NCBI GenBank assembly: GCA_002803225.1
Contig: NXFV01000569.1
Span: 1-16,906 of the forward strand
Length of the DNA: 16,906 nt
Direction: 5' to 3'
Source of the DNA: Gamarada debralockiae
Lineage: Eukaryota > Ascomycota > Leotiomycetes > Helotiales > Hyphodiscaceae
The notes under the pieces were generated by a model. That model saw nothing but the letters and a program-made list of their open reading frames with translations, was not told where the DNA came from and did no database searches. Every line of letters starts with the position of its first letter. The stretch's first letter is position 1. Below are positions 1 to 8,964 of this stretch, piece after piece. The position numbers and the translations under genes were made by a program.

Positions 1-317
1 TATAGACTTTATTTATTGTTTTAACTGTATTAGACTTAGCCTTCTTTGTGCTGTATATAGTGATAGCATAGATGCGTTGTAGTTCTTGCATATAATCACG
101 TCCCTACCTCTTATTTATCCCTCTTTTACTAATTATATTAGTTCTCTTTCTCTTCTACTATACTACTAATACTTGAAAAGGAATTTATAGATTTTATTTA
201 TTGTTTTAATTGTATTAGACTTAGTCTTCTTTGTGCCGTATACAGTGATAGCATAGATGCGTCGTAGTTCCTATATATAATTACGTCCTTACCCCTTATT
301 TACCTCTTCTCTAATTA
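1..317 (+). repeat. Tandem direct repeat, 185-bp period, two copies
   Basis: Copy 1 (1-135) begins with TATAGACTTTATTTATTG and copy 2 (186-317) with TATAGATTTTATTTATTG. Over 110 aligned bases (1-110 against 186-295) I count 12 differences and no gaps. All 12 are transitions, 11 of them C/T on this strand. Copy 1 may continue left of the window. The copies are separated by a pyrimidine-rich stretch that is not part of the match. This could be a subrepeat of a transposon end or LTR; no element family is recognised. Confidence 0.85.
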
Positions 318-318
318 G

Positions 319-334
319 CCTCTCTCTCTCTCTT
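319..334 (+). repeat. CT dinucleotide microsatellite
   Basis: A short run of about seven CT units follows directly after copy 2 of the 185-bp-period repeat, within a generally pyrimidine-rich stretch. No function is implied. Confidence 0.7.
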
Positions 335-2433
335 TCTTGTCTTATTAGTTCTTATTTTACTCTATAAATCTCCCTTTGGCCTATAGCTACTTTACTTTAA
401 TAGTATTATTCTTTTAACGCTAAAATCTTTCTTTAATACTCTCCTACTACTTTGTAGCTATAATATTTATAGTTATTAACTTAATCTTATCTCTTATTAT
501 AAATTTTAATCCCTTTAATAAGGAGTTCCCCTTTGAGGCTCTTAAATTTAAGGCCCTGTTATAAATACGTAATGACTACTCTTTGCTTAGTACTTATTTT
601 AATGAATAGTATAATGCAAGAGATGCAAGTAAGGGACATTACAATCGTTTTGTAAGTAGTCCTATACTACATTTCTAGTACTTTGTTTGTATATTCTAAT
701 GGCTCTCTAGGTAAATAATAGTAAATTAGAGTAGTCTGTTCTTAATGAATAGATTCTCTTGACTACTAAAACTATTAAGCTTTACTTAAGTGTAAGTAGA
801 GTCATTAATATTAGGTTACTTCCAAAGTACTTAAAGACTAGTTCTAGCGGGGTTCTTTATATTATTCTTGCTTATAAACTCACTTAAGAGTTTGTACTTT
901 AGTAGTATGAGGATGTAAGTGCAGCCTATGTACTCTCAAATTATATACTTACTACAAACTAGATTTAGTATAGCAAAGCTAAGCACAAGAGTATTAGCTA
1001 TCTAAAGTCTTACTTTTTAGGTAATGTCTAGACTATATTACGTGCTTGGGAGTACTGTGGCGTTAGAGCTTGCAAATTCCTTGCTCTAGAGCTACTTAAT
1101 ACCTCTTATGATTGTGTTCTTAATAACTAGTTAGAAAAGCTTTATATGGTTTAAAATTCCTTTGTTGTATTAGATAACGATTTACGTGCTATGATCGCAT
1201 AGAAGACGGAGGCTCTTTATATAACAATTTTAAATTCTCGTCAAAATCGTTTATGTAAGCCTAAGTCCTAAAGATGTAATAGCAAACTTCGATATCGTTA
1301 TATACTTTACTAAGTAAGTCTTTTGTCTTTAGCTACTAGTTATATACTAACTTTATAGTAGACTACTAGTAGACTCTGTTATTTTGTTGGCTGTATTAAC
1401 TAGCGTCCTACTAATACAAAGAATGGAATTCATTATTTCTTCTTTAGTATTAGCCCTAATAAAGTATTAGAAATTGATATAATGTACTTAAATTGTCTCT
1501 TTATAACTGGAGCTTTAGGTAGTCGGATTCGACATTGTACTACAATTCTCCCATTCTCTAGCACTGCTAATTACTGTTGTAAGTACTTACTTAATACTTA
1601 AATACTATGATTTAAGTATATTATTAATGATTTATTTTAGTATTCGATTATGTCTAAGGCCGGGCTACTACTAACTATATAAGTTGTAATGTTTGATGGA
1701 CTTACATTGTACTAAAAAACCTTTATATAACTCCCTGGGTCTTACTTTACTTAAAAGGATATTATATATATCCTCCTCTACTACCTCGCTATATTCCCTT
1801 ATAAATTCAATAAAAGCTTCTTGATATAATGCAAAAATGTAATACATTAACGTTAATACGTAGTAAGTTCATAGTTTGCTTGTACTATTCTAGTGCTAAT
1901 ACTCTTTAAGATCTTTTCTTTTAGTATCTTGACTTTCTTGTACTTTTACAAAAGCTTAGTGTAATGATAGTTAGTGAAATTTACCTTACCTTTTCCAACC
2001 TAGAGAAGTAGTTATTTATAATTAAAAAACAATAAATTATTTAATATCTTTATAGAATAAACGTTACTAGTATATACTTAGTGCTATTAGACTACAAAGA
2101 GGCTAATTTCCTTTAAGGATTATACTTTAAGTAAAGTCGTTAGTAGGATTTTAATCTTAAGGAGTTATATAATAAGCTTTTTATTTAGTCTATTTACAAA
2201 GGAGATAATTTCTTTCTTATAATTTGCTTTACTATAAAGCAGGCAAAGTTGTTCCTAGAATAACGTATATTCTAAGTAGATATAATATTTAAGAGATGTA
2301 CTAGGAAATATAATAAGGTTGTAATAAGTAAGTACTTAAGAGATAGTCGTAGGAATAAGTATAAGTTAAACTTAATCTTATAGATTTTATACTACTAAGT
2401 AACTATATTCTAGGTATAGTCTTTTGCCGGTAG

Positions 2434-2784
2434 TATACAGATGCTAATACTATTGAGATATATAAACGAGGGTTTAATATATGGCTAGATAAAGTTGCTA
2501 TAGTTACTAGACAAACTATGTAGTTTAAGTATATTCATGGATTTGATGGATTTAAGGTAATAATTGGGGATATGTGTCCAAAGCAGACAAAAGGTACTTT
2601 CTATGTATATTCTATATATAAGGAATATACTTTAACTAATATCTAATAGGGATGGGTCTTGTACTTCATAAGCGAGATACTTCTTGTACATGGCAACAAT
2701 ATATCAAGTATATTTATATTATGTGTTATATTTATTACAGCCGAAATATTCACTAATTTCGAAAGTACCCTTTATATAAAGAGA
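2434..2784 (+). other. Weakly open frame inside the repeat tract
   Basis: The frame starting at 2434 runs about 117 codons with only three stops (TAG at 2521, TAA at 2644, TAG at 2647), fewer than expected for DNA this AT-rich. The peptide includes stretches such as FKYIHGFDGFK and GDMCPKQTKGTFYVYS. I do not recognise a family. It may be an eroded transposon ORF in which glutamine codons became TAG or TAA, or it may be chance. Confidence 0.25.
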
Positions 2785-3305
2785 TAAGAATACTTCTATA
2801 TATAATAACACATAGCGAAGTTAAAGCGTTATTAGAAAAGGCATCACATGACCGAATTACTTGTGGCTAGGTAACCTATAAGAAGTGTAGTTAAGTAAGA
2901 ATCTATATTCTAAGTACTAAGATAGTAGGCTAACTCTATATAGATCTTAGCTGGCCTTAATCTATTGTTCTTAAGTATAGATCCTAATATTTTTCGCGTA
3001 GCTTAATATAATTCTAATAATATTGAGTTAATTTATTGTCGTATAAACCGTTCTAGTAAATATTTAAGTCTTGTTAGTGCTGTTTGTAAGTAAGTACTAT
3101 ATATTATATACTCTCCTTGTACTTACTAACTATATTGTAGTAATGTAAATCTTAATACTAATCATCTTATTTAAATTTATTAAAGTCTTTAGTATAATAT
3201 TCGACCTTTATTTAGACGCTATACTAAGGTTGTACGTCGCGAGACTACTTATATAAAAAGAGGTAGAATCTTTAATACTTATTCTTTAATAATTACTAAC
3301 TCTAT

Positions 3306-3690
3306 AAAGTGTGGCGTAATGCGCGCGTGGCTATAACGTAGCCTCCCTGTACTTTGACTGTACTATTATCCTCTATAGTAATACTTAATACCTTAGAAAC
3401 TACGTCTAAAGTAGTTAATAACGACGAGTTTAATAATAATTTATTGTCTTTTAAAGAGTTATTTAATCTTCTGTCAAATACTTCTTTAAGGAAGTGTACT
3501 TATTAAAATATAACCTTAATTGATGATACAGCAAAAGCATGAGCTGAAGCTTGTCTTTTAAACGTACAAGTTAAGTAACAAGAGATTACTAATTAACTAT
3601 AGTAAGTTAAGCTTGAGATTCGAAGGCGTGAGTTAGAGTCTTAAGAGAGCTCTTAGAAGAGTATAAGATATTAATAAGGAGAATAAGTAG
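3306..3690 (+). mobile_element. Relic 3' end of a transposon-type ORF, full of stops
   Basis: One frame (codons starting at 3306) reads for about 78 codons with only two stops (TAG in ITxPPC, and one TAA). It then enters a stretch where stops become frequent among codons for Q, E, K, L and R. If TAG and TAA are read as former CAG and CAA, the last 50 codons give a charged, glutamine-rich, probably coiled-coil tail containing VKLEIRRREL. Helical, charged C-terminal tails are common after the catalytic domain of pogo/Fot1-type DDE transposases. I see no DDE motif here, so that assignment is only a guess. One stop is TGA, which could come from TGG or CGA. The frame has no visible indel over its length, so point mutation rather than deletion did most of the damage. 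Confidence 0.4.
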
Positions 3691-4160
3691 GTAGTGAGAA
3701 AGTACGTTTGTAATACACGGTAACTATGGGGGGTTGTATATATACTTATTTATCTATAAGTCTAATACTTATTAGGTAATATTTCTTTATCTATAGTTAT
3801 ACTTATTAAAAGGAAAATGTATTGGGCATACGCCCCTTTATGCTTGTATTATACTAACTAACTATGTAGTAACTACGCAGTATAGTACTATAGCACGGAA
3901 ACCTAGACCCAGACCTATAACTACGTTAAAACGCAATAAAAGTGTAGTTTCCTTGTAGAAAACAACGCCGAAAATGTATTTACTTTCTCTACTGTAGAAA
4001 CGCTATATTAGTATTGTAGTAGTAACGTAGAAAAGACTAACTAGACTAGACTAGAAAACTCTGGAGTAACTATGAAAGAACTGTAAGAAAACTATGTATC
4101 TATAGTAGTACTATTAGTAGTACTAGTTGTAACACCAGTGGAAGTATCAGGGGCAAGTGG

Positions 4161-4340
4161 TCTATACGTAGTTAGTTTGTAGTTTCTGTATAGAAATTTC
4201 GTAGTAGGTGAACTTACGTTGGAGACTTTTGATGGCGAGGACTGGGGGCAGGTAGTCTATGTATAGTTAGTTTATAGTTTTTGTATATAAGTTATATAGT
4301 AGGTCAACTTACGTAAGAGACTTCTAATAGCGAGCACTGG
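4161..4340 (+). repeat. Tandem direct repeat, 95-bp period, two 85-bp copies
   Basis: Copy 1 is 4161-4245 and copy 2 is 4256-4340. Both start TCTAT and end ACTGG, with the shared core TAGTAGGT-N-AACTTACGT. I count 17 differences in 85 positions (80% identity) with no gaps, and most are transitions. Copy 2 carries more TpA, as expected if RIP-like mutation struck the copies unevenly. It may be a subrepeat of a terminal or untranslated region of an element. Confidence 0.85.
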
Positions 4341-4366
4341 TTCGCTTGCGAGCAGGGGCGCTGCAG

Positions 4367-4752
4367 CTATATTAAAACTACAAAAAGACTATAAAGAATA
4401 TATAAGACATACGCTTTCTTCTTGTTTGTCTGACAATACTTGGTAGGAGTTCTGTGTAGTTTTAGTATAGTTTGTAAGTAATAGCGTTGTACTTACTCTT
4501 GCTTAGACTCGGAGTTATAAGGTCTAAAGACATAGTTAGCTCGTAGTAACTACGTACAAGCAATAGAGTTGACTTACGACTTCGTACGCTTGATAAGAGT
4601 GTGTTTAGCTAAATTAGAGCTATATAGTATAAGCGTAGTTTCTTCGTAATAGTATCATACTTACTTCTTAGTACGACCACTACGAACTCTATTATCGCCC
4701 GGAGCGTGAGGAGTGATACTATGGGTTGTCTGTTAACTATATTAAAACTACA
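4367..4752 (+). repeat. Separated 16-bp direct repeat CTATATTAAAACTACA
   Basis: The same 16 bases occur at 4367-4382 and 4737-4752, 370 bp apart. Near them lie other recurring words, including CGTAGTT/AACTACG in both orientations. These suggest that 3.9-5.2 kb is built from related short units or holds two diverged copies of one element. Confidence 0.6.
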
Positions 4753-5418
4753 ATACTAGTATAAGTAAAGTACTTATATAGACGTGACGGCGGAGATCGG
4801 AAGCAGACCGAAAACTGTCCTTGCTATTAGAAGTTCGAACTTTCTATGATATATTATGTAGAAACTATATTAGATCTATACTACTTATACGAAAATTCAA
4901 ACATACAGGCAGTTGATAAAGTCGTAGAAGCGTTCGCATGCCTAAGAAACGTTAGCGTAGTTAAAACGTAGCTACTTCGTAATAAAATATACCTCGATGA
5001 TAAAATTATCCTGCGGCTTAATAGTTCGATTGCCTATTGTAGTTAATACGTAGTTAAAGAGTAGTAGAATTGTAGTTGTTACATACTGTTTACATCCTTG
5101 GCGTACTAGCGATGAATGTGGTTCTTGCATGGCATGATGTCGCGCAGTTTGTACGTAGTTATAGTATAGTTATTTCGACTTCCTTGTCCTGGAAAAACAA
5201 ACTTGTAAGTAACTGCGAAGAAAGTACGACGCGACTATAATAAGAAAAAGAAAAGTGAAGGTGTATTTACAGGACGCTATAACGTTATTAGTATAAAACT
5301 AATGCATTTAAAGCAATTTAGTTGTAAGGTTTATCAAAAGAGCCTCTTTGTGTAATAGGCTTGATAAGAGTATATAGTAAATGCAAGCTCTTATACATGC
5401 GATCAGCTTTGATAAGGG
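4588..5418. repeat. Recurring TTGATAAG motif, direct and inverted
   Basis: GCTTGATAAGAGT occurs exactly at 4588-4600 and 5359-5371, and a variant, GCTTTGATAAGGG, lies at 5406-5418. The inverted form TTATCAA lies at 5331-5337, giving a short TTATCAA/TTGATAA inverted pair around about 23 bp. This could be a worn terminal inverted repeat of a small non-autonomous element, but no target-site duplication is clear. Confidence 0.35.
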
Positions 5419-5640
5419 AGTAGTATGTGGGCAGTGTGTTATAACTGCGCAGGAACTACATTAGAAGATGAAAACATATTAACATTGGCGCTATTAAAAA
5501 GACGCGTTTGTTTTCGTGTTTTAATGTAAAAGAAAGACATGATAGAGCGTAGAAGTGTAATGGTGATAGTGAACAACTAAGATATACGTATTTTGAGTAC
5601 GTACTTTGTTGTTATTAGGTAAAAAGAGAAACTGGAAGAA

Positions 5641-5796
5641 GAGAAGGTTCAATATGAAGATAATTCAGGCAACTGCACCAGGCCGAATTAGGCAACGATC
5701 ACGGGACCAGGCAAAAAGTCACATATTAAGCGAGAAATTTATTTATTAGCCTCAGGCAACTACGATAAATCTAGGCCGCATCCACTTTTAATTTAG
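5641..5796. other. Boundary segment between repeat tract and GNAT relic
   Basis: CpA returns here, marking the end of the RIP-like tract. The segment contains TCAGGCAACT at 5665-5674 and again at 5752-5761 (87-bp offset), plus several other AGGC words. An in-frame TAG at 5794-5796 closes the upstream side of the acetyltransferase reading frame. No start codon or convincing promoter for that gene is visible. The repeated words may be element-end sequence or a duplicated insertion footprint. Confidence 0.4.
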
Positions 5797-6288
5797 GCCG
5801 ACCCCTTACCTTCCCTCGCCGACCCCAATTCCCATTTTATCTGCATAGTGGACACAGACTCACCCGATCAAACGATTGTCGCGTACGCTACATGGAACGC
5901 TCCTTCCGCTCTAGTGGTTGGCGAATTACCGGAATGGCCAGCAGGTGGAGATCACGAGATTGCGAACTATTTCTTCGGTAATTTGGTAAGTAGGCATGCC
6001 AAGTTTATGGAGGGAAGGAAACATTGGTATTTGGAGCTCGTAGCTACGAGACCGGAGTATCAGGGCAGAGGAGCTGCGGGGAAGTTGTTGAGGTGGGGAA
6101 TGGAGAGGGCGGATGAGGAAGGTACGGAGACATATTTGGAGGCTAGTCCTGATGGAAAGCCAGTTTATGAGCACTTTGGGTTCACGGAGGTGGGCAGATT
6201 GGTTGTAGAGTTGAAAGAGGAGGTGCTGGGAGAGAAGGAGTTCATTGAGTGTTTTATGGTCCGACCAGTGAGTGGAAAGGCGAAATGA
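5797..6288 (+). pseudogene. 5'-truncated GNAT N-acetyltransferase
   Basis: The frame encodes the C-terminal part of a GNAT-fold acetyltransferase, enzymes that move an acetyl group from acetyl-CoA to an amine. The acetyl-CoA-binding motif A is plain: LELVATRPEYQGRGAAGKLL, with QGRGAA at 6061-6078. It is followed by an ERADEEG helix and the motif B segment EASPDGKPVYEHFGF. An ELPEWP segment and an FMEGRKHWYLEL strand precede it, and the protein ends FMVRPVSGKAK. In-frame coding flavour reaches back to about 5797 (HFICIVDTD), but there is no ATG. The GTG at 5848 is not a usual fungal start and the first in-frame ATG is at 6006, inside the fold. Relatives are usually a little over 200 residues, so some N-terminal sequence is missing, apparently at the repeat boundary. 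TCTGCATAG just before 5849 could be a 3' splice site, so a lost or distant first exon is the alternative. The substrate is unknown. Confidence 0.75.
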
Positions 6289-6476
6289 AAATGGCCTCGG
6301 ATGGTCGGACGGGAAGACAGGTAAATGAAGAACAAATTAATGATATTTAATCCTGATACCAAACTCTTTCCTAATCATTCAAATCACTCTAAAGCTTCAA
6401 AAAGTCCCCAAATTCCATTTTTCGTCTCCAAGCCCACGGCAAGTGTCTCGCTTGCGTAAGCCAGTCCAGCGACTCT

Positions 6477-7435
6477 TTAGGCTCCCTCAGCTTTCCGGTG
6501 AGATACAACAGCGTTTGACATCCCTCTCCCCGGATGCCAAATACCAAGAAGCCAAACATCGGCAACCATAGGAGCAAACTCTAAGCCAGCGAAGAAACCT
6601 TCATGGTACTCAAGTACCGAAAAACGCTTTGGCTTGTCTCCACCACCTGAAATTGTCCGCACAAACACCAATACACTCGCAATAGAAGCACAGCCGAGAA
6701 TGGTGTCTTCCTTCTCCTCATCTTCTCCAACAAGTGTTTATTCCCACAATTCGCAAAAGTCGTGATTGTGAGAAGGACGAGGAAGATCGCGAACGCAGCC
6801 GTTTGAGTGGCAAGACCAGCAAGCAAGTCATTGTTGACGATAGAGGGATCCTTCTGCCTCGAAGTCGCGACATCATCATACCCGCGCCTGTGACTTGCAT
6901 GATAGTTGTCACAACACCGATCGAGATGAATGTCCAAAGTATGAATTTCCTTCTCAAGAATCGACTCCGGTTGCTGATATCAGTGCCTTCGGCCTCAGCT
7001 CACGTGATGAGCTTTGTCAAGCACACGCAGATGCTTGCGGAGATGAGTACTGGGGCAGTAACGATGAGGATATACTCAACGACGAAGTAAGTGATACGGT
7101 AGGGGTTTTTTGCGAGATGAGAGAGCGCGGAAGACGTAGCCGATTACTTCCATCAGGCAGACGAATGTCAAGGGGGAGAAAGACCAGTGGCGGTAGTACC
7201 AGACTTGGATAGTATGGGCGGCGAATGCGAGGATGAAGAATATTATGCCCAGGATGCAGAGAGCGAAGTCTGGCGTGCATCTGGTTATTGTTTGGATGAG
7301 CCATCGCTTCAGGGAAGAAGCGTTGGAGTTGATCATTTAATCGTAGATGATGATCCTCGCGTCTCCTGGTCCATGAGGATTTGGAAAGTTGGCATCGATG
7401 AACACTGATCTGGTTCGTAGTGGCTTTCCTTCCAT
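6477..7435 (-). pseudogene. Broken RTA1-like seven-helix membrane protein gene
   Basis: RTA1-family proteins are fungal seven-helix membrane proteins linked to lipid translocation and resistance to lipid-like toxicants. Every region is legible but spread over three frames. In order they are: an N-terminus with FPNPHGPGDARIIIY (from ATG 7435); helix 1 with TPDFALCILGIIFFILAF; helix 2 with CLMEVIGYVFRAL; helix 3 with YFVVEYILIVTAPV; helix 4 with TIMQVTGAGMM; helix 5 with DLLAGLATQTAAFAIFLVLL; helix 6 with SVLVFVRTI; then VVE; and helix 7 ending in HPG. Breaks seen: TAA at 7339-7337 followed by about 60 nt with no family match; an extra base in the six-T run 7106-7111; TGA at 7002-7000 where W is expected; a shift near 6862-6880; and further shifts near 6683-6692, 6646-6656 and 6615-6625. 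It converges on the GNAT relic. With this many breaks, sequencing error is unlikely. Confidence 0.88.
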
Positions 7436-8631
7436 TGCTGGTATGTAGGAAGTTTGGTGCCCGTACTTGAATGTGCTCGGGGGTTCGAGAGTGCGAAGGC
7501 TTCTTGTATCGAAAACAGTCGTGAGATGACAGAAAATTTTTCACCATCAATTCGACTTTTCGAACTCCTTATATGTACATGCTTCTCGAACAGTGTTCTG
7601 AGCATTACTTAATGATTCATAGACCGTCTTCTTCTTAGCAGAGATACGGGGCAATATTCATCAGTGTGGGTCATGTGACCACAAACTTGTCCGACCTCGA
7701 TCGGGGATTCACTACGCCCCGATACATACGTTTCAGCCTTCCTGCATGATGATACATACATCTTTGCGGCGGTGTAGAGACTTGTTGTTTTGAAAAGATA
7801 GACGTTCTCGTCTGAGGAGGGGAATATATGGGCGGAGCAGTATGCGGGGTGGATCGGGAACTAGACAGCTCCGAACAGCCGCAAAGTTTGGAATTCAGCG
7901 ACGAGACTGCCAGTTATTTGCCGGGTTAGACTTCGTCAGGTCATTTTTATGCGGTTCAAAATTTTGTGCCTGTCGGATCTTTATTCGAAGTAGTTCGACA
8001 AGATGTAGGAAAATGGATCGGCAGGTTAAGCGAGTCGCTGTAAAACATTCAAACTGAGTGACTTAACTTCCACTTCCTTCAAAATTTTCAAAGGCACGTA
8101 GACTTCATAGTCCACGTAAGCTCCTGTGCCTTAAAATTTGTTCAACAAGTCTCAGCCTCGCAGAAAAATCAGCCGGGCGAATTCATCACCGGCAACAGTC
8201 AATCAAAACCGCTCCAGGTGCTGAACACGTGATCGGGGCTTTTCTCTTCCCCGAACCCCCTGTCGACCTTTCACGCAATGTACGAATCATCAATTTGGTC
8301 ACGCCAAGACACACGGGGCTCTCAACCTCCTTTTCTGGAGTATGCGAGGTGTTCAAGTCATAGGAGACGGTGTCACATCATACTTCGGAAAAGAATTCTG
8401 AGAAGGGGCCGAACTTGTTGACAAGGAGATGGCGATCCTGAAGTTCTGCAATTTAAATTTAACATTTTGGTTTGATACGTAGAACACAATGATTGTTGAA
8501 ACATCTCACAGTAGCTGCTATAGACTCTCTTCTTGTGACCATTGATCGATAGTTGAAGAATATCCATACTATTACTTGCTTCCCACTCATTCAGATCAAA
8601 AACCTCCACTTCATCTCTTTCACAAACCACT
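7436..8631. other. Intergenic stretch without a supportable gene
   Basis: No family is recognised in any frame. A 71-codon ATG frame at 7842-8057 (+) has no domain, signal peptide or homologous flavour and is probably chance. The stretch holds an inverted CGG site (7700-7723), a CACGTG at 8226-8231, and a pyrimidine-rich, CAAACCACT-type leader just before the ATG at 8632. It would contain the former promoter of the broken RTA1 gene. Confidence 0.6.
7700..7723. promoter_or_regulatory. Inverted repeat with CGG-N14-CCG, candidate Zn2Cys6 site
   Basis: ATCGGGG (7700-7706) and CCCCGAT (7717-7723) are perfect inverted arms around 10 bp. They place a CGG triplet (7702-7704) and a CCG triplet (7719-7721) 14 bp apart. 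Zn2Cys6 dimers typically read paired CGG triplets. The site lies about 265 bp upstream of the RTA1 relic's ATG. Binding is inferred, and palindromes of this size also occur by chance. Confidence 0.3.
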
Positions 8632-8964
8632 ATGTCTGTAGCAGAACGGTGCACAGCCTCCAACCCTCTCTCAGTAGCTCAATACCCTTCAAAAGCCAAT
8701 CCTTCTGAGCACCATCACCCACTCAAACCCGCAGAGCTGGACGAACCCTCTCCCCCGTCGATGAGGACCATCATTCTCCAATTCTCGGTGCTACTCATAG
8801 CACTCGTACTCCTCTATCTTCGGAAGTCCAGGACCGAAATCTTAGGTTGCCGGTTAAAATTGGTGAGGGGAGTTGTCCCGGCTGAGTGTCTCCTCCTAAG
8901 TTTGTTGATTGGGGAGATGGTGGCCAGAGAGGTGGGACAATTGGTTGGTTTCCGACGTCACTGA
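8632..8964 (+). CDS. Small hypothetical protein with one membrane segment
   Basis: A 110-codon frame opens at ATG 8632 in a good fungal setting (CACAAACCACT before ATG, pyrimidine-rich leader). Residues 1-45 are polar and rich in P, S, E and H. Residues 46-63 form a strong hydrophobic helix (TIILQFSVLLIALVLLYL) followed by RKSR, which fits a single-pass membrane protein with a cytosolic basic flank. The sequence after about residue 70 is less protein-like and overlaps an opposing ORF, so the true 3' end may differ; GTGAGG at 8861 could be a splice donor. No family is recognised. The alternative is that only the opposing signal-peptide ORF is real. Confidence 0.35.
   Translation: MSVAERCTASNPLSVAQYPSKANPSEHHHPLKPAELDEPSPPSMRTIILQFSVLLIALVLLYLRKSRTEILGCRLKLVRGVVPAECLLLSLLIGEMVAREVGQLVGFRRH

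Larger units (their letters stand above)
1..5640. repeat. RIP-like, AT-rich degenerate repeat tract
   Basis: This block has no long open frame on either strand and is crowded with TAG, TAA and TAC words. Hand counts on two sample lines show the pattern. At 3361-3420 there are 15 TpA, 6 ApT, no CpA, no TpG, 5 ApC and 4 GpT. At 4021-4080 there are 8 TpA, 1 ApT, no CpA, 2 TpG, 7 ApC and 3 GpT. A line inside the transcription factor gene (9361-9420) gives CpA+TpG 7 against ApC+GpT 5. Loss of CpA/TpG with gain of TpA is the known mark of RIP, which mutates duplicated DNA in ascomycetes. CpG words persist, so this is not simply low GC. Some stretches, such as about 840-1260, keep more CpA and may be less mutated or a different element. 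The right boundary at about 5640 is where CpA-rich words return. The transposon family is not recognised. Confidence 0.8.

Noticed and set aside
1..5640. Use of an altered genetic code (TAG/TAA as glutamine)
   Set aside because: The stop-rich frames coincide with strong CpA loss, and the nearby regulator uses the standard code, so RIP explains them.
5926..6362. Minus-strand frames of 65-82 codons opposite the GNAT gene
   Set aside because: They are antisense shadows of the GNAT coding frame and have no features of their own.
6971..7002. Reading the stop at 7002-7000 as part of a GTGAGC...ATATCAG intron
   Set aside because: The intron would be only about 30 nt, below the usual fungal minimum, and would remove residues that match the family.
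6734..7408. Plus-strand frames of 73-118 codons across the RTA1 relic
   Set aside because: Antisense to a region whose minus-strand reading matches all seven RTA1 helices; composition is arginine- and serine-rich, as in shadows.
7017..7550. 177-codon minus frame over the RTA1 relic
   Set aside because: It is long but is the third, wrong frame. The conserved RTA1 residues lie in the other two frames over the same bases.
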